Both the position numbers and the translations under genes were made by a program. The notes under the pieces are model-generated. The model saw only the letters and a list, made by a program, of their open reading frames with translations. It made no database searches and was not told the origin of the DNA. From positions 558,001 to 622,000 of the forward strand of contig QAOA01000393.1 of NCBI GenBank assembly GCA_003255065.1: a stretch of 64,000 nt of DNA. The letters run 5' to 3'. Origin of the DNA: Cercis canadensis. Taxonomy: Eukaryota > Streptophyta > Magnoliopsida > Fabales > Fabaceae. Position 1 is the first letter of the stretch, and each line of letters starts with the position of its first letter. Shown here in pieces: positions 1 through 11,099 of this stretch.

Positions 1-2
1 AG

Positions 3-446
3 AGTTCATCACAATCTAGTCCTCCGTTAGATGATCCGACTACTTTGATGGACGTGCAGTATCTGCCAGATCCAGTACCAGTTACACATGATCAGAGCTT
101 TTTTGATATGACGCCACATGCATATGATGCGGCATCATCTCCTGTATATAATTGGTTTGGCGTTGATTCTCGTGCTCCTCCATCAGCGATTGACGCATAT
201 GCAGACCCGTATTCATAGGCTCATTTACCCGATGAATGGACCAATCTCACGATGACTCCTCTAACAGCACGTGCGCCTTATGATCCGACGACGATGACTG
301 GGACAAGACTCTTTGAATCAGGGGACATGGATGATGACACACCAGCACCGATCAGTCAACCTGGCGAGGAAGAATTGCCACCACGTATTAGAAGAGCTCC
401 TAGATGTGGAACTGGAGAACATTTGTATCCATATAGTAGATGTTAA
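3..446 (+). pseudogene. C-terminal tail of a plant-mobile-domain (MAIN / PP7-long-form-like) protein, broken
   Basis: One reading frame runs from the window edge to the TAA at 444-446, interrupted by a TAG at 216-218. The tail is Asp/Pro-rich and low in complexity and ends in a basic motif, RRAPRCGTGEHLY. Many plant-mobile-domain proteins (MAIN, MAIL and 'PP7 long form' proteins) end in such an RRxxRxCGTG tail. The mobile domain itself would lie left of the window, so the assignment rests on the tail alone. The gene converges on the MULE transposase at 764-3568 and may lie inside the same element, since mobile-domain genes are known cargo of MULEs, but the left end of the element is not visible. 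The in-frame stop suggests a dead copy. Confidence 0.5.
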
Positions 447-763
447 TTTTATGTTATTTGTGTACACATAACTTTATTGTAATTTATTTTTATGTTGTTT
501 GTGTACCCACGTAGTAGACTCATTTGTAGTTCATATGATGTAGTAGACTGTTGGACATGTATATTATAATTTATTTTTCATTTACCTCAAACATGTCATT
601 ATCAAATTGATGCATATGCAAACCATTATAAAATTAAAATCAAATCGATATATAATTAAGCATTATGTCTCATTAATCAAATCTACTGGATACAAATAAC
701 AAAAGCAAGGATAAAAATAACATCAAAATAATAAAATGTTATACACCAAGTAATTATAATCAG

Positions 764-3568
764 TCATGGATCAGACATCCTTCTAAATTGACAATTTCGT
801 CTATTATGCCCTTCTTGACGACAAATACTGCACTTAATGATTGTTCGTGTTCTGTTAGAATCCCGCCAATCCATTTCATTTCGAATACGATTTATAACAG
901 GACGACCTTTCTTCCTAAGCATTGTGGGGTTGGGGCTTATATTTATTCTCGGGATCTCCGGCCAGTATTCCGGTCCACCGATTGGCTTAAATTGACCACG
1001 ATGTGCTTTGACTAAATTGTCAATTGAGTAAACTGGATCCACATAATTCCATTCATTGAGCAAAGCAGATGCACAAACAGATATTGCATGCGAGCATGGC
1101 AAATGTAGGGCTTTAAATTTACCGCAACTACACCTCCCCTCATTCAGATTGACAATAAACGTCCGTCCAGCAGTCCTGGTTCTCATATTGTACCTCTCCT
1201 CTACCTCAAATAAACCGGTGTCCCTATTAAACAAGCGAGGTTTATGTGATGACGCCTCTCGTGTGTTATCCCGCATTTTAGTCATTGCATATTCGGTCCA
1301 CCGTTGTCCAGCAGCTTTCATATTACCAGCTTCGTCCCGTTTTTTAGTAAAAATGGCATTCAACTTGTAATATGTCGCTCTAACCAGGGCTGTAATCGGC
1401 ATGTTGCGAACACCCTTTGATGTGCCATTAATGTTCTCAGCTAAATTAGTAGTCATCATACCGTAACGTCTCCCTTCAGTATCTCATTGCAAGGTCCATT
1501 TCCTCTCATCGAAATCTTTTACATAATTCCATGCTCGATTATCTTCGCATCGATTTTGAATATCTCTCATAAGCTCTTTAAATTTAATGGTTTCAAATTG
1601 ACTACCTGTAAAATTGAGTCATGACATTTAATATTAGGATTGACTCGTAAGTAAACTAAATATACTGTTTTGCTAATGATAAATATATTCATGAAAATTT
1701 AGGCATACCTATAGCGTATATCTTCGTCTTTATGGCTTTATTTTTGAAATGTGTATTCCAGTTGCTGACGACTGGTCGCAAGCAGAAGAAATTGTGCGCA
1801 AGTGGAGGACTCCAACCCACACTAGCATCTGCAATTGAAGATAGTATACTTACATGACGATCAAAAATTATCGCCAAATTCTGTTGTTCTCGAACAACGT
1901 GCTTACGCACTAAGGTCAAAAACTATGTCCATGCATCTTTAACTTCACTTTCGACAATAGCAAATGCAAGAGGTAATGGTGACCTGTCGCCATCTTGTGT
2001 TGAAGCAATCAGCAGTGTACCGCAATATTTGCCACTCAAGAAAGTTCCATCTACCTGAATCACAGGCTTACAAAAAGGAAATGCATCGACACAGGCTTGA
2101 AATGTCCAAAAGACATGGCGAAACAACATCTCCTGAACATTTGAATGACTTTTGGCCTCATTATTATCTAACAACCACTGAACAATAGTTTCAGGGTTTG
2201 TCACCCGCATTGCTGCCATCCATCTCGGTAAGAGATTATAACTCTCTTTCCAATTACCAAATAATTTTTCAATACACTTCTATTTTGCTAACCATGCTTT
2301 CCTGTACGATGCTCGGTAGCCATATTCTGCCAATATTCGCTCCTGTATCAACTTAATTGATAGATCAGAACTCTCCTCAACCATCCCATGAATGCTCGAC
2401 GCAATCACATAAATATCTAGCTTCTTGTGATCTTGCGTTATCATGGCATTTGTGCAAGTATGAGGACCGTTATACTTTATGATCTCCTATAATCCGCTCT
2501 TACTCCTTTGACATGCTCGAACCTTCCAATTACAACCAGTAGCTTTGTTTGGACACTCAACATTCCATGCTGTTAAATGCGACTCCTTCACAACAAATGA
2601 CTGGTGCACCTGCATTGAATATTCTTTCACAGCAAGTTGAACATCATTTTTTGTTGAGAAATGTTGCCCAATTGACAATTCTAGACCTCTTTCCCACTCT
2701 CCATGTTCACCTGATATCTCAGTGTCATCCCTAATTTGCATGACATCCCAGTTAACTTCTGAATAAACTGGCAAAGGTTCACTGTACTGCAATGGTTGTA
2801 CCATTTCTGGTATTGGACCACCGGATTCATATCCCAATGGTTGTACATTTAAATCCAAACTAGCTTTATTTTCTTCATCACTGCATACATTATCTTGTTC
2901 TAACATAACATCTTCATCATCATTTGACGTAATTAAAGGATCACCACTTACTTGTTCGCCTTCGTCTGCTACTAGATCCATATTTGTTTCATGTTCTTCA
3001 ATGCCTCTCCACTGTCCAATCTCTAAATTGAACCACTGTTCATCACAACTATAATCATGACTTTCCGTCGGATGAACATTTTGACACGAACTAGGCATGC
3101 CAGACTGTAATCCAGCCAAGTCAACATGGGCCGATAACAATTGTCAGTTTCTACTCCTGTTTGACTATGCACTTGAACTGAACAAGGTATTGAACTTGGC
3201 CCACCAACATCAGCTTCATCGATCTGAAAATTACTGCCATCATGTTGCCTGGTTTCAGTCTCAATAAAAAGCTCCATTGCTCCGAGATTAACATGCTGTT
3301 TGTGACTTTCATACATGCATATTACATCCTCATCACCCATGAGATCAAGTACACCATAATATAAGGGGTTAGCTGACATTGGAAATCTATATTTGATGTT
3401 CTTGATCACTTTATTAGGATTAAGACATAATTTTCGTTGTATCAGCTCCTTAAGACTATATAGTCTAACTTCACGCTTCAACATCATGCATACAGGATTC
3501 GCACTTTCATATGTAATTCCTTGTTCTCCCTTATATACTCGACCATTATGATAAATGAATATCAACAT
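764..3568 (-). pseudogene. MuDR-type MULE transposase, broken
   Basis: The protein reads from about 3568 down to 764. The N-terminal MuDR region (3568-3023, GRVYKGEQGITYE) is followed by a zinc-binding region (about 2720-2400), then the DDE core: first Asp in VDGTFLSGKY near 2110, second in IFDRHVSI near 1860, and Glu in NLAENING near 1440. The C-terminus has a SWIM zinc finger (CSCGKFKALHLPCSH) and a CCHC knuckle (CSICRQEGHNRRNC). A 103-bp GT-AG intron at 1606-1708 restores the frame between IYAIG and SQFETIKF. Damage: in-frame stops near 2484, 1920 and 1484 and a frameshift near 3130; the usual CxRH of the core reads CLRP. It was a full-length, spliced transposase, now dead. The converging mobile-domain tail lies 320 bp beyond its stop. 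Confidence 0.85.
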
Positions 3569-4059
3569 TTTTATCCTAAATTTCAAATGAAATATATCAT
3601 ATTTCATGAATAATAATGTATAATAATATACAATACTCATAACAAGTTTAAGCTAAATACATACATTTATTTTTAGTAATATTAATAAAAAACATTAATA
3701 ATTACATATTATCAATCTTGCAATCAAAAATAAATATGCTACTGTAATATAAATTTTATTTATACTAATATTTTACTCTAAACATAAGCTCTTTAAAACT
3801 TATCAAATTTATAATGAAAAAAATAATTACTTACATTAAGCAATAATTAAAATCTAAACGTACCTTGTAAAGAGTTCCACAAGAGAATGTGATGAAATTT
3901 TAGACCCGAACTTTGTAATACAAATTTTTCTTCTGCAACCTATCACTATTTTTTCTCTGAGAATGAAAAAAAATTTATGCTCCACACCAGAATGAACGAA
4001 ATTTTTGCTTCTGCTTTGTGAAAACTGATTTCCACAGAGGTGTATATATACACTTTGAA

Positions 4060-4413
4060 CACGCCACAGAAAAAATCCTACGCCCCGGCTGCCATTTGGC
4101 ATGGACTGTAGGGACACACCGTAGGTCCCACGGCGTGTCTCTACAGGAAATGTCATCCAACGGCACCTGACACACGCCTGACACACGCAAGACTGGGTAA
4201 AGTGGGCGCATGGGACAAGAAGAGACACGCCGCCCGAGGGGTGGCACGTTCCCTTGGGACGCGCCGTGGGTCCCTCGGTGGGGCCCACGCCGTCCAGCAA
4301 CTTTTTTTTTTTAATTTTTATTTTCCTAAAACTATAATATTCCGGTATATAAGTTTCAGTCTACTATAACTAGGTAAATAACTTTAAAAAGACTAATTAC
4401 TAGGTCAAAGACC
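4060..4413 (-). repeat. Right terminal inverted repeat of the MULE
   Basis: The stretch is much richer in GC (4080-4300) than its surroundings and then becomes T/A-rich toward the terminus. It has the same order of blocks as the left TIR at 18050-18265: the TTTGACCTAGTAATTAG end, a segment ending near CCCCAATATTGTA (diverged here), a T/A run, then a GC-rich block with CGGCGTGTC-like and GCGCGTC-like motifs. An apparent minus-strand reading frame here (3854-4300) is a by-product of GC richness. Confidence 0.65.
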
Positions 4414-4813
4414 CAACAAGCTGGAAGGGTTCGTTTGACTAAATTTCTTCCAAAATCATCTACAAGAGTCAATTCCCTATTTCATCGAGAATAATTTCAT
4501 ATCAAATTACTCTATTTACTGCCTTTTAAAATGCAAAAGTTATTTATAAAAGAGCACAACTATATGTAGCTCCTTCTAGAATTTATTTTTTTTTTCAAAA
4601 TTAATTTTGGAAGAATTATTAGGTTCCAAACCTTATAACAAAAGATCTTTGAGTATAAAAAGGATAAAAATTGTCAGTAGCTACTTTGTCTATTAGGTCA
4701 AATGACCAAATATCCTTTAAGTATTATGTGGTTAGAGGTATTTGATCAAATACTATTCCTATAGGTAATTATTCAATTTAATTTTAAATACAATAGTCAC
4801 GTATTAAATGGAA
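4414..4813. other. AT-rich spacer between two transposons
   Basis: No gene or repeat boundary is recognised here. The last nine bases (4805-4813, TAAATGGAA) are the left target-site duplication of the next element. Confidence 0.5.
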
Positions 4814-6357
4814 GAGTAAACCTACAATTTGGTCCTCAAAAGATTAAGGTTCAGACAATTTGGTCCTCCAAAGATACATAACTACAGTTTAGTCCCTGAA
4901 AGATTAAACATCCATATCATTTTCGTCCTCCGTTAGTGTTGTCTGTTAAATGGTTATGAAAGTGCTGACGTGTCACCGTTAAGTGCATATGTGGCACGTT
5001 AGTGACTGAACTGGCATTTAAATTTGCCAGGTAAGCTGCTGACATGGATTATGAACAAATTGGACCTCAAGCGGTGCCGTTTTGCTCACCTGTGTCGAGC
5101 TTCTTCTTCCTTGATTTGGTTGAAGTGAAGTTTGAACCCTAACTTCACTCAACTTCATCTCTTGATTACAACAGGTGATAACGCCCAGCTAAGCCACCAA
5201 GCCAATCGAAATCCAACGAACCGCAAGAACCCTATGATTTCTTGAAGAGTTAAGTTCCTCCCATGCTGATTTGGTAAGCCCTGTTGTATTTTTCCAGGGG
5301 TTTTATTCATGGTGATTGGGCATGGGTTCAGTTTGGTTTTGTGTGCTCTTCCCCTGTTTTTGTTAGGGCTGCGAATCAGTTAAGGAAAAAATGAACTGAT
5401 ATGTCTCCTTGCACATATTCTGAAATGGATACTATTACGTTTTTGTATATGGCAAAGCTAACTTGTGAAACCTTACTTTTAATGTGATAACATTTCTGCA
5501 ATTATTTTTCAAAACCAGAAAATGACAGATAGACAAGTGATTCTTTAAAATGCTATTGTCCTTTCTGTCGATGGTGCCATTTGGATAATTATATTGCATA
5601 AAACATGCTTTAACTTCTCAAAAGATGTATTTTGATATTATGTGGTTTTCCCTCTTTTCTATTTCCTTCTTTCTGTCCATTTCATTTTGAAGAATATTGA
5701 CGTTGCGTTGAAGAAATTTGGAAGCAACATAATTATCTAAAAATGAATACAAGGATCCCTGGAGTGGTGGTAGGTGACAATTTCATTTTGCCATTATCTT
5801 AACTACTTTATTTAAGATATATTTTTTCCACCATGAATTTTTTTTTTTACTGTCAATGTGAAATTCTGATTCTGCTACTTTTTTATCTTGCAGTGTTGTG
5901 AGTAATTTATCCGGAAGCATTGTTGCCCTTGTCACTGAAGAAGGTAAGCATTTGATAATGTGGCTAATTAAATTCTAATTAGGTGCTAGGGCAAACATGC
6001 ATCTCATTGACTTGCTGCTTATGGATCTGTACTGAATTTTTTACCATGGTGTCAAAATCGTAGGTGTGTATGTATAAAGAGAAGTGTGATAGATGCTCTT
6101 GCCTATATTATTTACAAATGTATACAGCAGCCCATTTGATTGTTTTATGTCTTTTAGATATATTGTTTTTGAAAGTTCTCCTTGCAGATGTACAAATATA
6201 AAGCCTCCATGCATGAATTAACCATATAATTAGGGATACTTTTTTAAATTTCCAATCCAGTAATATGAGGGCTACGGGTAAGTCTTTGGAGTTAGACTTA
6301 GCTGACCAATAAGGATTGGCGTCCTGTGTGTTGAGGATGGTACATTGAATCCTGTAA
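4814..6357 (+). repeat. Left arm of the giant inverted repeat
   Basis: This arm matches 8968-10509 in inverse orientation over its whole length. It looks like captured gene sequence: a 5'-leader-like segment (5100-5280), then short open segments with GT-AG-like borders, for example about 5895-5943, which starts after TCTTGCAG, ends before GTAAGCATTTG and could encode VVSNLSGSIVALVTEE. I do not recognise the donor gene. Confidence 0.85.
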
Positions 6358-6705
6358 TCTCTTGATATCACTGTAGTGCGAAGTGATTAGTTTGGATTAA
6401 CCCAAAGCTTATTTCCAAGAAATTCCTAAATTTCTCTCCTAAGTGATCTTGCATCCTTGAAATATGGTTCCAAGTTCAGCAGTCATGGTTTTGCTTTCTA
6501 TTGTGGAGATTATTCTACTATGAGAATATCAATTCAGTAAAGTTGTGAAGGAAGTTATGAATTTGGGTTACTTTATGGCTATTTTTAGAGTTAATTTATG
6601 TCCATGTAAAAGTGAACATTTTAAATCAGTATGTTTAGAGTTAATATTTTTAGAGTTAATTTTTGGCTATCATTGCAACTTTAAAAGTGAAAATGCTTAA
6701 TGCAG

Positions 6706-6894
6706 GATCCCTATCTTGGTTGTGATTTCTTTAAGTGGTTGGATGAGGGGAACGCAAGGGTCAATGAAAGCAGACTTATGGAACAACTGAGGAAAAAGTG
6801 CATCAACTATGAGAAGCAAATTAGAAGATTGAAATTAATTTGCTGGGTGTTGACTATGCTATTGGTTGCCATGGTGCTCAATAATCTTGTATAG
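6706..6894 (+). pseudogene. C-terminal exon of a GRF-type zinc-finger membrane protein, captured fragment
   Basis: The segment starts after a splice-acceptor-like AATGCAG and reads DPYLGCDFFKWLDEG to a stop at 6892-6894. GCDFFKW matches the second half of the plant GRF zinc finger. It is followed by a short coiled-coil-like stretch (MEQLRKKCINYEKQIRRLK) and one hydrophobic C-terminal segment (ICWVLTMLLVAMVLNNLV), the usual order in small plant GRF proteins. The first half of the finger (the CxCG part) should lie in an upstream exon; I find none in the loop or arm. It is therefore probably an incomplete gene copy carried by the element. The reading frame is intact over 63 codons, so part of a chimeric transcript could still be translated. 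Confidence 0.65.
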
Positions 6895-7588
6895 AGGTAG
6901 TCCACATCTATAAATAGAACTCTAAGATTACAGTTGTTATCTCTCCAAAAAAATTACTTTGTATTTGGTATTTGGACATGGGATACAAGATATCTCAAAT
7001 TGAGTCCAGCCATCCTCAAATTTGGTATTTGGTATTTGAACATGGGTATAACAAGGGTATTGCTTTGTTTTTTGTTGATTAAGCGAATTTGTTCACGAAA
7101 AACAACCTTGATTCAAGATAAAATAGAACTCTATCCCTGTCAATATCAAGGTTGGTGGCCAGCAATATAATGGACAATATAGTTTCAAAATTCCCAAACA
7201 TGTTTTCACTTCACAATCTAGACCAAAAAAATTACAATTTGCATGAATCTCCCATGGATCAAATTTTCAGCTGAATCAGACATAATTTTTATAACTCAAC
7301 CTCAAATATTGTGTTAATCGAAATCATGAACCCTCATATCTACATAAAGTATCAATGACAGTCTTTAATGAATTAGCATCACATGTCATGAAGAAAAGAC
7401 ATGTGATAAAGGTTACATTTATAAATCCCTACAAGCTGTACATGTCATTTAAAAGTGCAAATCCCAATTTGTTGACTTCATGAATTGTGGTGTACACTGT
7501 GAGATCATTCCCATTTGGCAGACTGCAAAGTTCCATCAAGATGGCAGTGGAAAAAGGAATCACTTCACACTTATAAACTTAGAGTTGC

Positions 7589-7734
7589 CCAAGCAAAGCT
7601 GTCACACAACCATTACTCTGCTGTGACACAAACCAAGCAAAGCTGTCACACAGTAATTACTCTGCTGCCACACAAACCAAGCAAAGTGCTCACACAGCCA
7701 TTACTCTGCTGCCACACAAAGCTGCCCAAGCAAA
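7589..7734. repeat. 44-bp tandem repeat, 3.3 copies
   Basis: Three units start at 7589, 7633 and 7677, each beginning CCAAGCAAAG and containing ATTACTCTGCTG; a partial fourth follows. Units differ at only a few positions. The repeat lies in the loop of the foldback element. An open frame across it (7515-7805) is a by-product of the repeat. Confidence 0.85.
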
Positions 7735-7870
7735 TAATATACAACAAGTTTCATATCTCAAGTAAAAACCTTGTATATTGCATAGTAAAAATAAACCCAC
7801 AATAGGGCAGAGAACTAGTGCAACCACCTCATTGAGTATAAATTTAATTAAAAACATTTGTCTTAAGTTA

Positions 7871-7900
7871 CACACACACACACCTATATATATATATATA
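7871..7900. repeat. (CA)n-(TA)n microsatellite
   Basis: A run of CA dinucleotides (7871-7883) is followed by TA dinucleotides to about 7900. Confidence 0.9.
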
Positions 7901-8967
7901 CAAGTCTATAAAATTGACTTGTAAACAATGTTTAGCTAAGCTAAAGATGTACGCTTGTATATGTAGTATGGTTAATATTGGGAAGAAAAAGTACATGCTG
8001 GTTTTTTAATATGACTTCATTTTTTTTGGAAGCTGCATAAATGAAGTTTGCAGTAACAGTATATGTATACAATTAGCAAAGTGATATTTAATAGATATAA
8101 TATGCAGATAAAGCTAGAGACACCCTACCTTGAAACAGAACCACTGTCTTAAATAGGAAGAAAAGAAAACTCATAGTCAGAATATTCTAGAACCATATTC
8201 AACATGCAGATGGCAGAAGTGCTACGTAATTGAAAACTCATGTTTCCAGGTTGTTACTGACAAGATTTAGGCACTCAGACTCAGTTTTAACATTGGAAGA
8301 AAAGGTGTCTGAAAATAGTAGAAAGTTGAAACAAACCAAAAAAGATATATAAAATAATCCAGTTTCTACTGTGAATGTTATAAACTTAACTACCCAATAA
8401 TAGCAATTAATCAAAGCAGTATGAAATTTACCTTTATAGTCTATATAGAAAAAATAACAAAAAAATGTCTTACCATTCTACCACTAGGTGTGCTTAATGG
8501 GCATGCTGAAGAGTATTCAAAACCAGTCTCGAGGAGTATGTTGAAGAGTATTCAAAGCCCTTGTCATAAGCAAAATACTAGTTGAGCTTGAACAACAAAT
8601 GGATTTTTTTGGGCAAAAAATAAAATCCAAACACTTGACAATCATCAAAAATTGCATAGAGAATAATAATCAACTCACCAAACACTTGCTGTTTTTCCAT
8701 TAGCCTCAGTTATTATCCAATGCCTTTTAAAAAGTTGAACAGGGCGATATGAGTTGTTGCAAATTCTTATTCTGTATGCAAAGAACTATTGCCCCTGTTT
8801 GGAATGCCTTCTGTCTTCTGCCTTCTATATACACACTCCTAATTTTAACCCTTATTCCCTGAATAAATTGATTCAATGTTAGATATTGGATTTTATTCCT
8901 CACAAGGATGTGATGTCTACAATCAGATACAGATTCATCAATTTTTTTGCCTAGGATCATTGGCCAG

Positions 8968-10509
8968 TTACAGGATTCAATGTACCATCCTTAACACACA
9001 GGACGCCAATCCTTATTGGTCAGCTAAGTCTAACTCCAAAGACTTACCCGTAGCCCTCATATTATTGGATTGGAAATTTAAAAAAGTACCCCTAATTATA
9101 TGGTTAATTCATGCATGGAGGCTTTATATTTGTACATCTGCAAGGAGAACTTTCAAAAGCAATATATCTAAAAGACATAAAACAATCAAATGGGCTGCTA
9201 TATACATTTGTAAATAATATAGGCAAGAGCATCTATCACACTTCTCTTTATACATACACACCTACGATTTTGACACCATGGTAAAAAATTCAGTACAGAT
9301 CCACAAGCAGCAAGTCAATGAGATGCATGTTTGCCCTAGCACCTAATTAGAATTTAATTAGCCACATTATCAAATGCTTACCTTCTTCAGTGACAAGGGC
9401 AACAATGCTTCCGGATAAATTACTCACAACACTGCAAGATAAAAAAGTAGCAGAATCAGAATTTCACATTGACAGTAAAAAAAAAATTCATGGTGGAAAA
9501 ATATATCTAAAATAAAGTAGTTAAGATAATGGCAGAATGAAATTGTCACCTACCACCACTCCAGGGATCCTTGTATTCATTTTTAGATAATTATGTTGCT
9601 TCCAAATGTCTTCAACGCAACGTCAATATTCTTCAAAATGAAATGGACAGAAAGAAGGAAATAGAAAAGAGGGAAAACCACATAATATCAAAATACATCT
9701 TTTGAGAAGTTAAAGCATGTTTTATGCAATATAATTATCCAAATGGCACCATCAACAAAAAGGACAATAGCATTTTAAAGCATCACTTGTCTATCTGTCA
9801 TTTTCTGGTTTTGAAAAATAATTGCAGAAATGTTATCACATTAAAAGTAAGGTTTCACAAGTTAGCTTTGCCATATACAAAAACGTAATAGTATCCACTT
9901 CAGAATATGTGCAAGGAGACATATCAGTTCATTTTTTCCTTAACTGATTCGCAGCCCTAACAAAAACAGGGGAAGAGCACACAAAACCAAACTGAACCCA
10001 TGCCCAATCACCATGAATAAAACCCCTGGAAAAATACAACAGGGCTTACCAAATCAGCATGGGAGGAACTTAACTCTTCAAGAAATCATAGGGTTCTTGC
10101 GGTTCGTTGGATTTCGATTGGCTTGGTGGCTTAGCTGGGCGTTATCACCTGTTGTAATCAAGAGATGGAGTTGAGTGAAGTTAGGGTTCAAACTTCACTT
10201 CAACCAAATCAAGGAAGAAGAAGCTCGACACAGGTGAGCAAAACGGCACCGCTTAAGGTCCAATTTGTTCATAATCCATGTCAGCAGCTTACCTGGCAAA
10301 TTTAAATGCCAGTTCAGTCACTAACGTGCCACATATGCACTTAACGGTGACACGTCAGCACTTTCGTAACCATTTAACAGACAACACTAACGGAGGACGA
10401 AAATGATATGGATGTTTAATCTTTCAGGGACTAAACTGTAGTTATGTATCTTTAGAGGACCAAATTGTCTGAACCTTAATCTTTTAAGGACCAAATTGTA
10501 AGTTTACTC
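8968..10509 (-). repeat. Right arm of the giant inverted repeat
   Basis: Inverse copy of 4814-6357. Protein-like readings that appear in both arms (6108-6371 and 8876-9217) are mirror images of one non-coding stretch, not two genes. Confidence 0.85.
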
Positions 10510-10518
10510 TAAATGGAA

Positions 10519-10880
10519 TAACTAACTATTTCACAGCCGCCTTCAGCGTCCAGCCTCTGTCCCTCACTCTCTATTCTAGGTTCATACTCCCTAATTACAA
10601 AATGACAACTTTAGCCATTTTGCATTTAAAAAAAAAAAAAAAAAAANAAAAAAAAAAAAAAAAAAAGTGAACAGCATACCTAATCTAAGAAACTACATCG
10701 TATTATGGAGCCCTATGCAGGTGTTTTTCTTTGTTTTGTCTTGGGGCATTTTTCGCCTATTGGCTTTTGTCTATTCCTGAGCGGCGAGCGCCATAAAGCA
10801 TCAACCCCATTCGTGCCGGCGTTTCGTCGGGAAATTCCCAATTGCAGCCACTTCTGGTTTTCCCATTGCTAACAGAAACA
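10519..10880. other. Upstream region of the PPR gene
   Basis: This holds a pyrimidine-rich stretch (10540-10590), a 40-base A tract with a single N at 10647, and a moderately GC-rich segment (10770-10850) that could be promoter or leader. I see no convincing TATA box. The transposon with the 1.5 kb inverted arms ends only 10 bases before this segment. Confidence 0.4.
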
Positions 10881-11099
10881 ATGTTTGAGCTCAGCAAGAC
10901 TATTCTCTACTCTCCATCCGACAAGTGCTGATTAGAGCAACTGAAGCAACAAAATCCCATTATCTCATTATCGAGCATGTCGAAGTATCAGCCTTATTCA
11001 GAGCAATGTCTCCTTCATCATCTTCAAAGATGCGTTTTTTCACCTTTCCTCTTGTTGCTAGTCATTACTCTATATTCTCTGCATCTTTTAAGACCCTGA
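10881..11099 (+). promoter_or_regulatory. Two upstream ORFs of the PPR mRNA
   Basis: If transcription starts upstream of 10881, two ATGs precede the PPR start. The first, at 10881, opens a 16-codon frame that stops at 10929-10931. The second, at 10977, opens a 40-codon frame in another phase that runs past the PPR start codon (11006) and stops at 11097-11099. An overlapping upstream frame usually lowers main-frame translation. The transcription start is not known, so this is conditional. Confidence 0.4.

Larger units (their letters stand above)
1..4413 (-). mobile_element. MULE (Mutator-like) DNA transposon, right part; left end outside window
   Basis: This element carries a MuDR-type transposase on the minus strand and a long, GC-rich terminal inverted repeat (TIR) at its right end. 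The terminus reads, from outside in, TTTGACCTAGTAATTAG. The same terminus bounds the small element at 18050-19233, which has both ends and a 10-bp target duplication; that comparison fixes the right end here at about 4413. The left end and target duplication cannot be seen. The transposase has several disabling changes, so the copy is not autonomous now. Confidence 0.75.
4814..10509. mobile_element. 5.7 kb long-TIR foldback element, MULE-like, with 9-bp TSD
   Basis: The element begins GAGTAAACCTACAATTTGG and ends with its inverse. The nine bases TAAATGGAA stand directly before (4805-4813) and after it (10510-10518). The inverted arms are 1544 bp (4814-6357) and 1542 bp (8968-10509) and differ by roughly 20 changes by eye, so about 98-99 % identical. 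The 2610-bp loop (6358-8967) carries a GRF zinc-finger gene fragment and a 44-bp tandem repeat, but no transposase. A 9-bp TSD and long TIRs fit the Mutator superfamily (non-autonomous, Pack-MULE or TIR-MULE type). The right end lies 497 bp upstream of the PPR start codon. Confidence 0.85.

Noticed and set aside
3854-4300. Minus-strand open frames over the GC-rich end of the MULE
   Set aside because: The stretch is terminal inverted repeat; overlapping frames are both open because of base composition and match nothing.
8876-9217. 113-codon plus-strand frame nearly identical to a minus-strand frame at 6108-6371
   Set aside because: Both come from the two arms of the giant inverted repeat; the sequence is AT-rich, starts in the loop and has no protein-like features or family match.
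10925-11005. Longer N-terminus for the PPR protein from 10925
   Set aside because: The codon at 10925 is GTG; the first in-frame ATG is at 11006 and is followed by a plausible targeting sequence.
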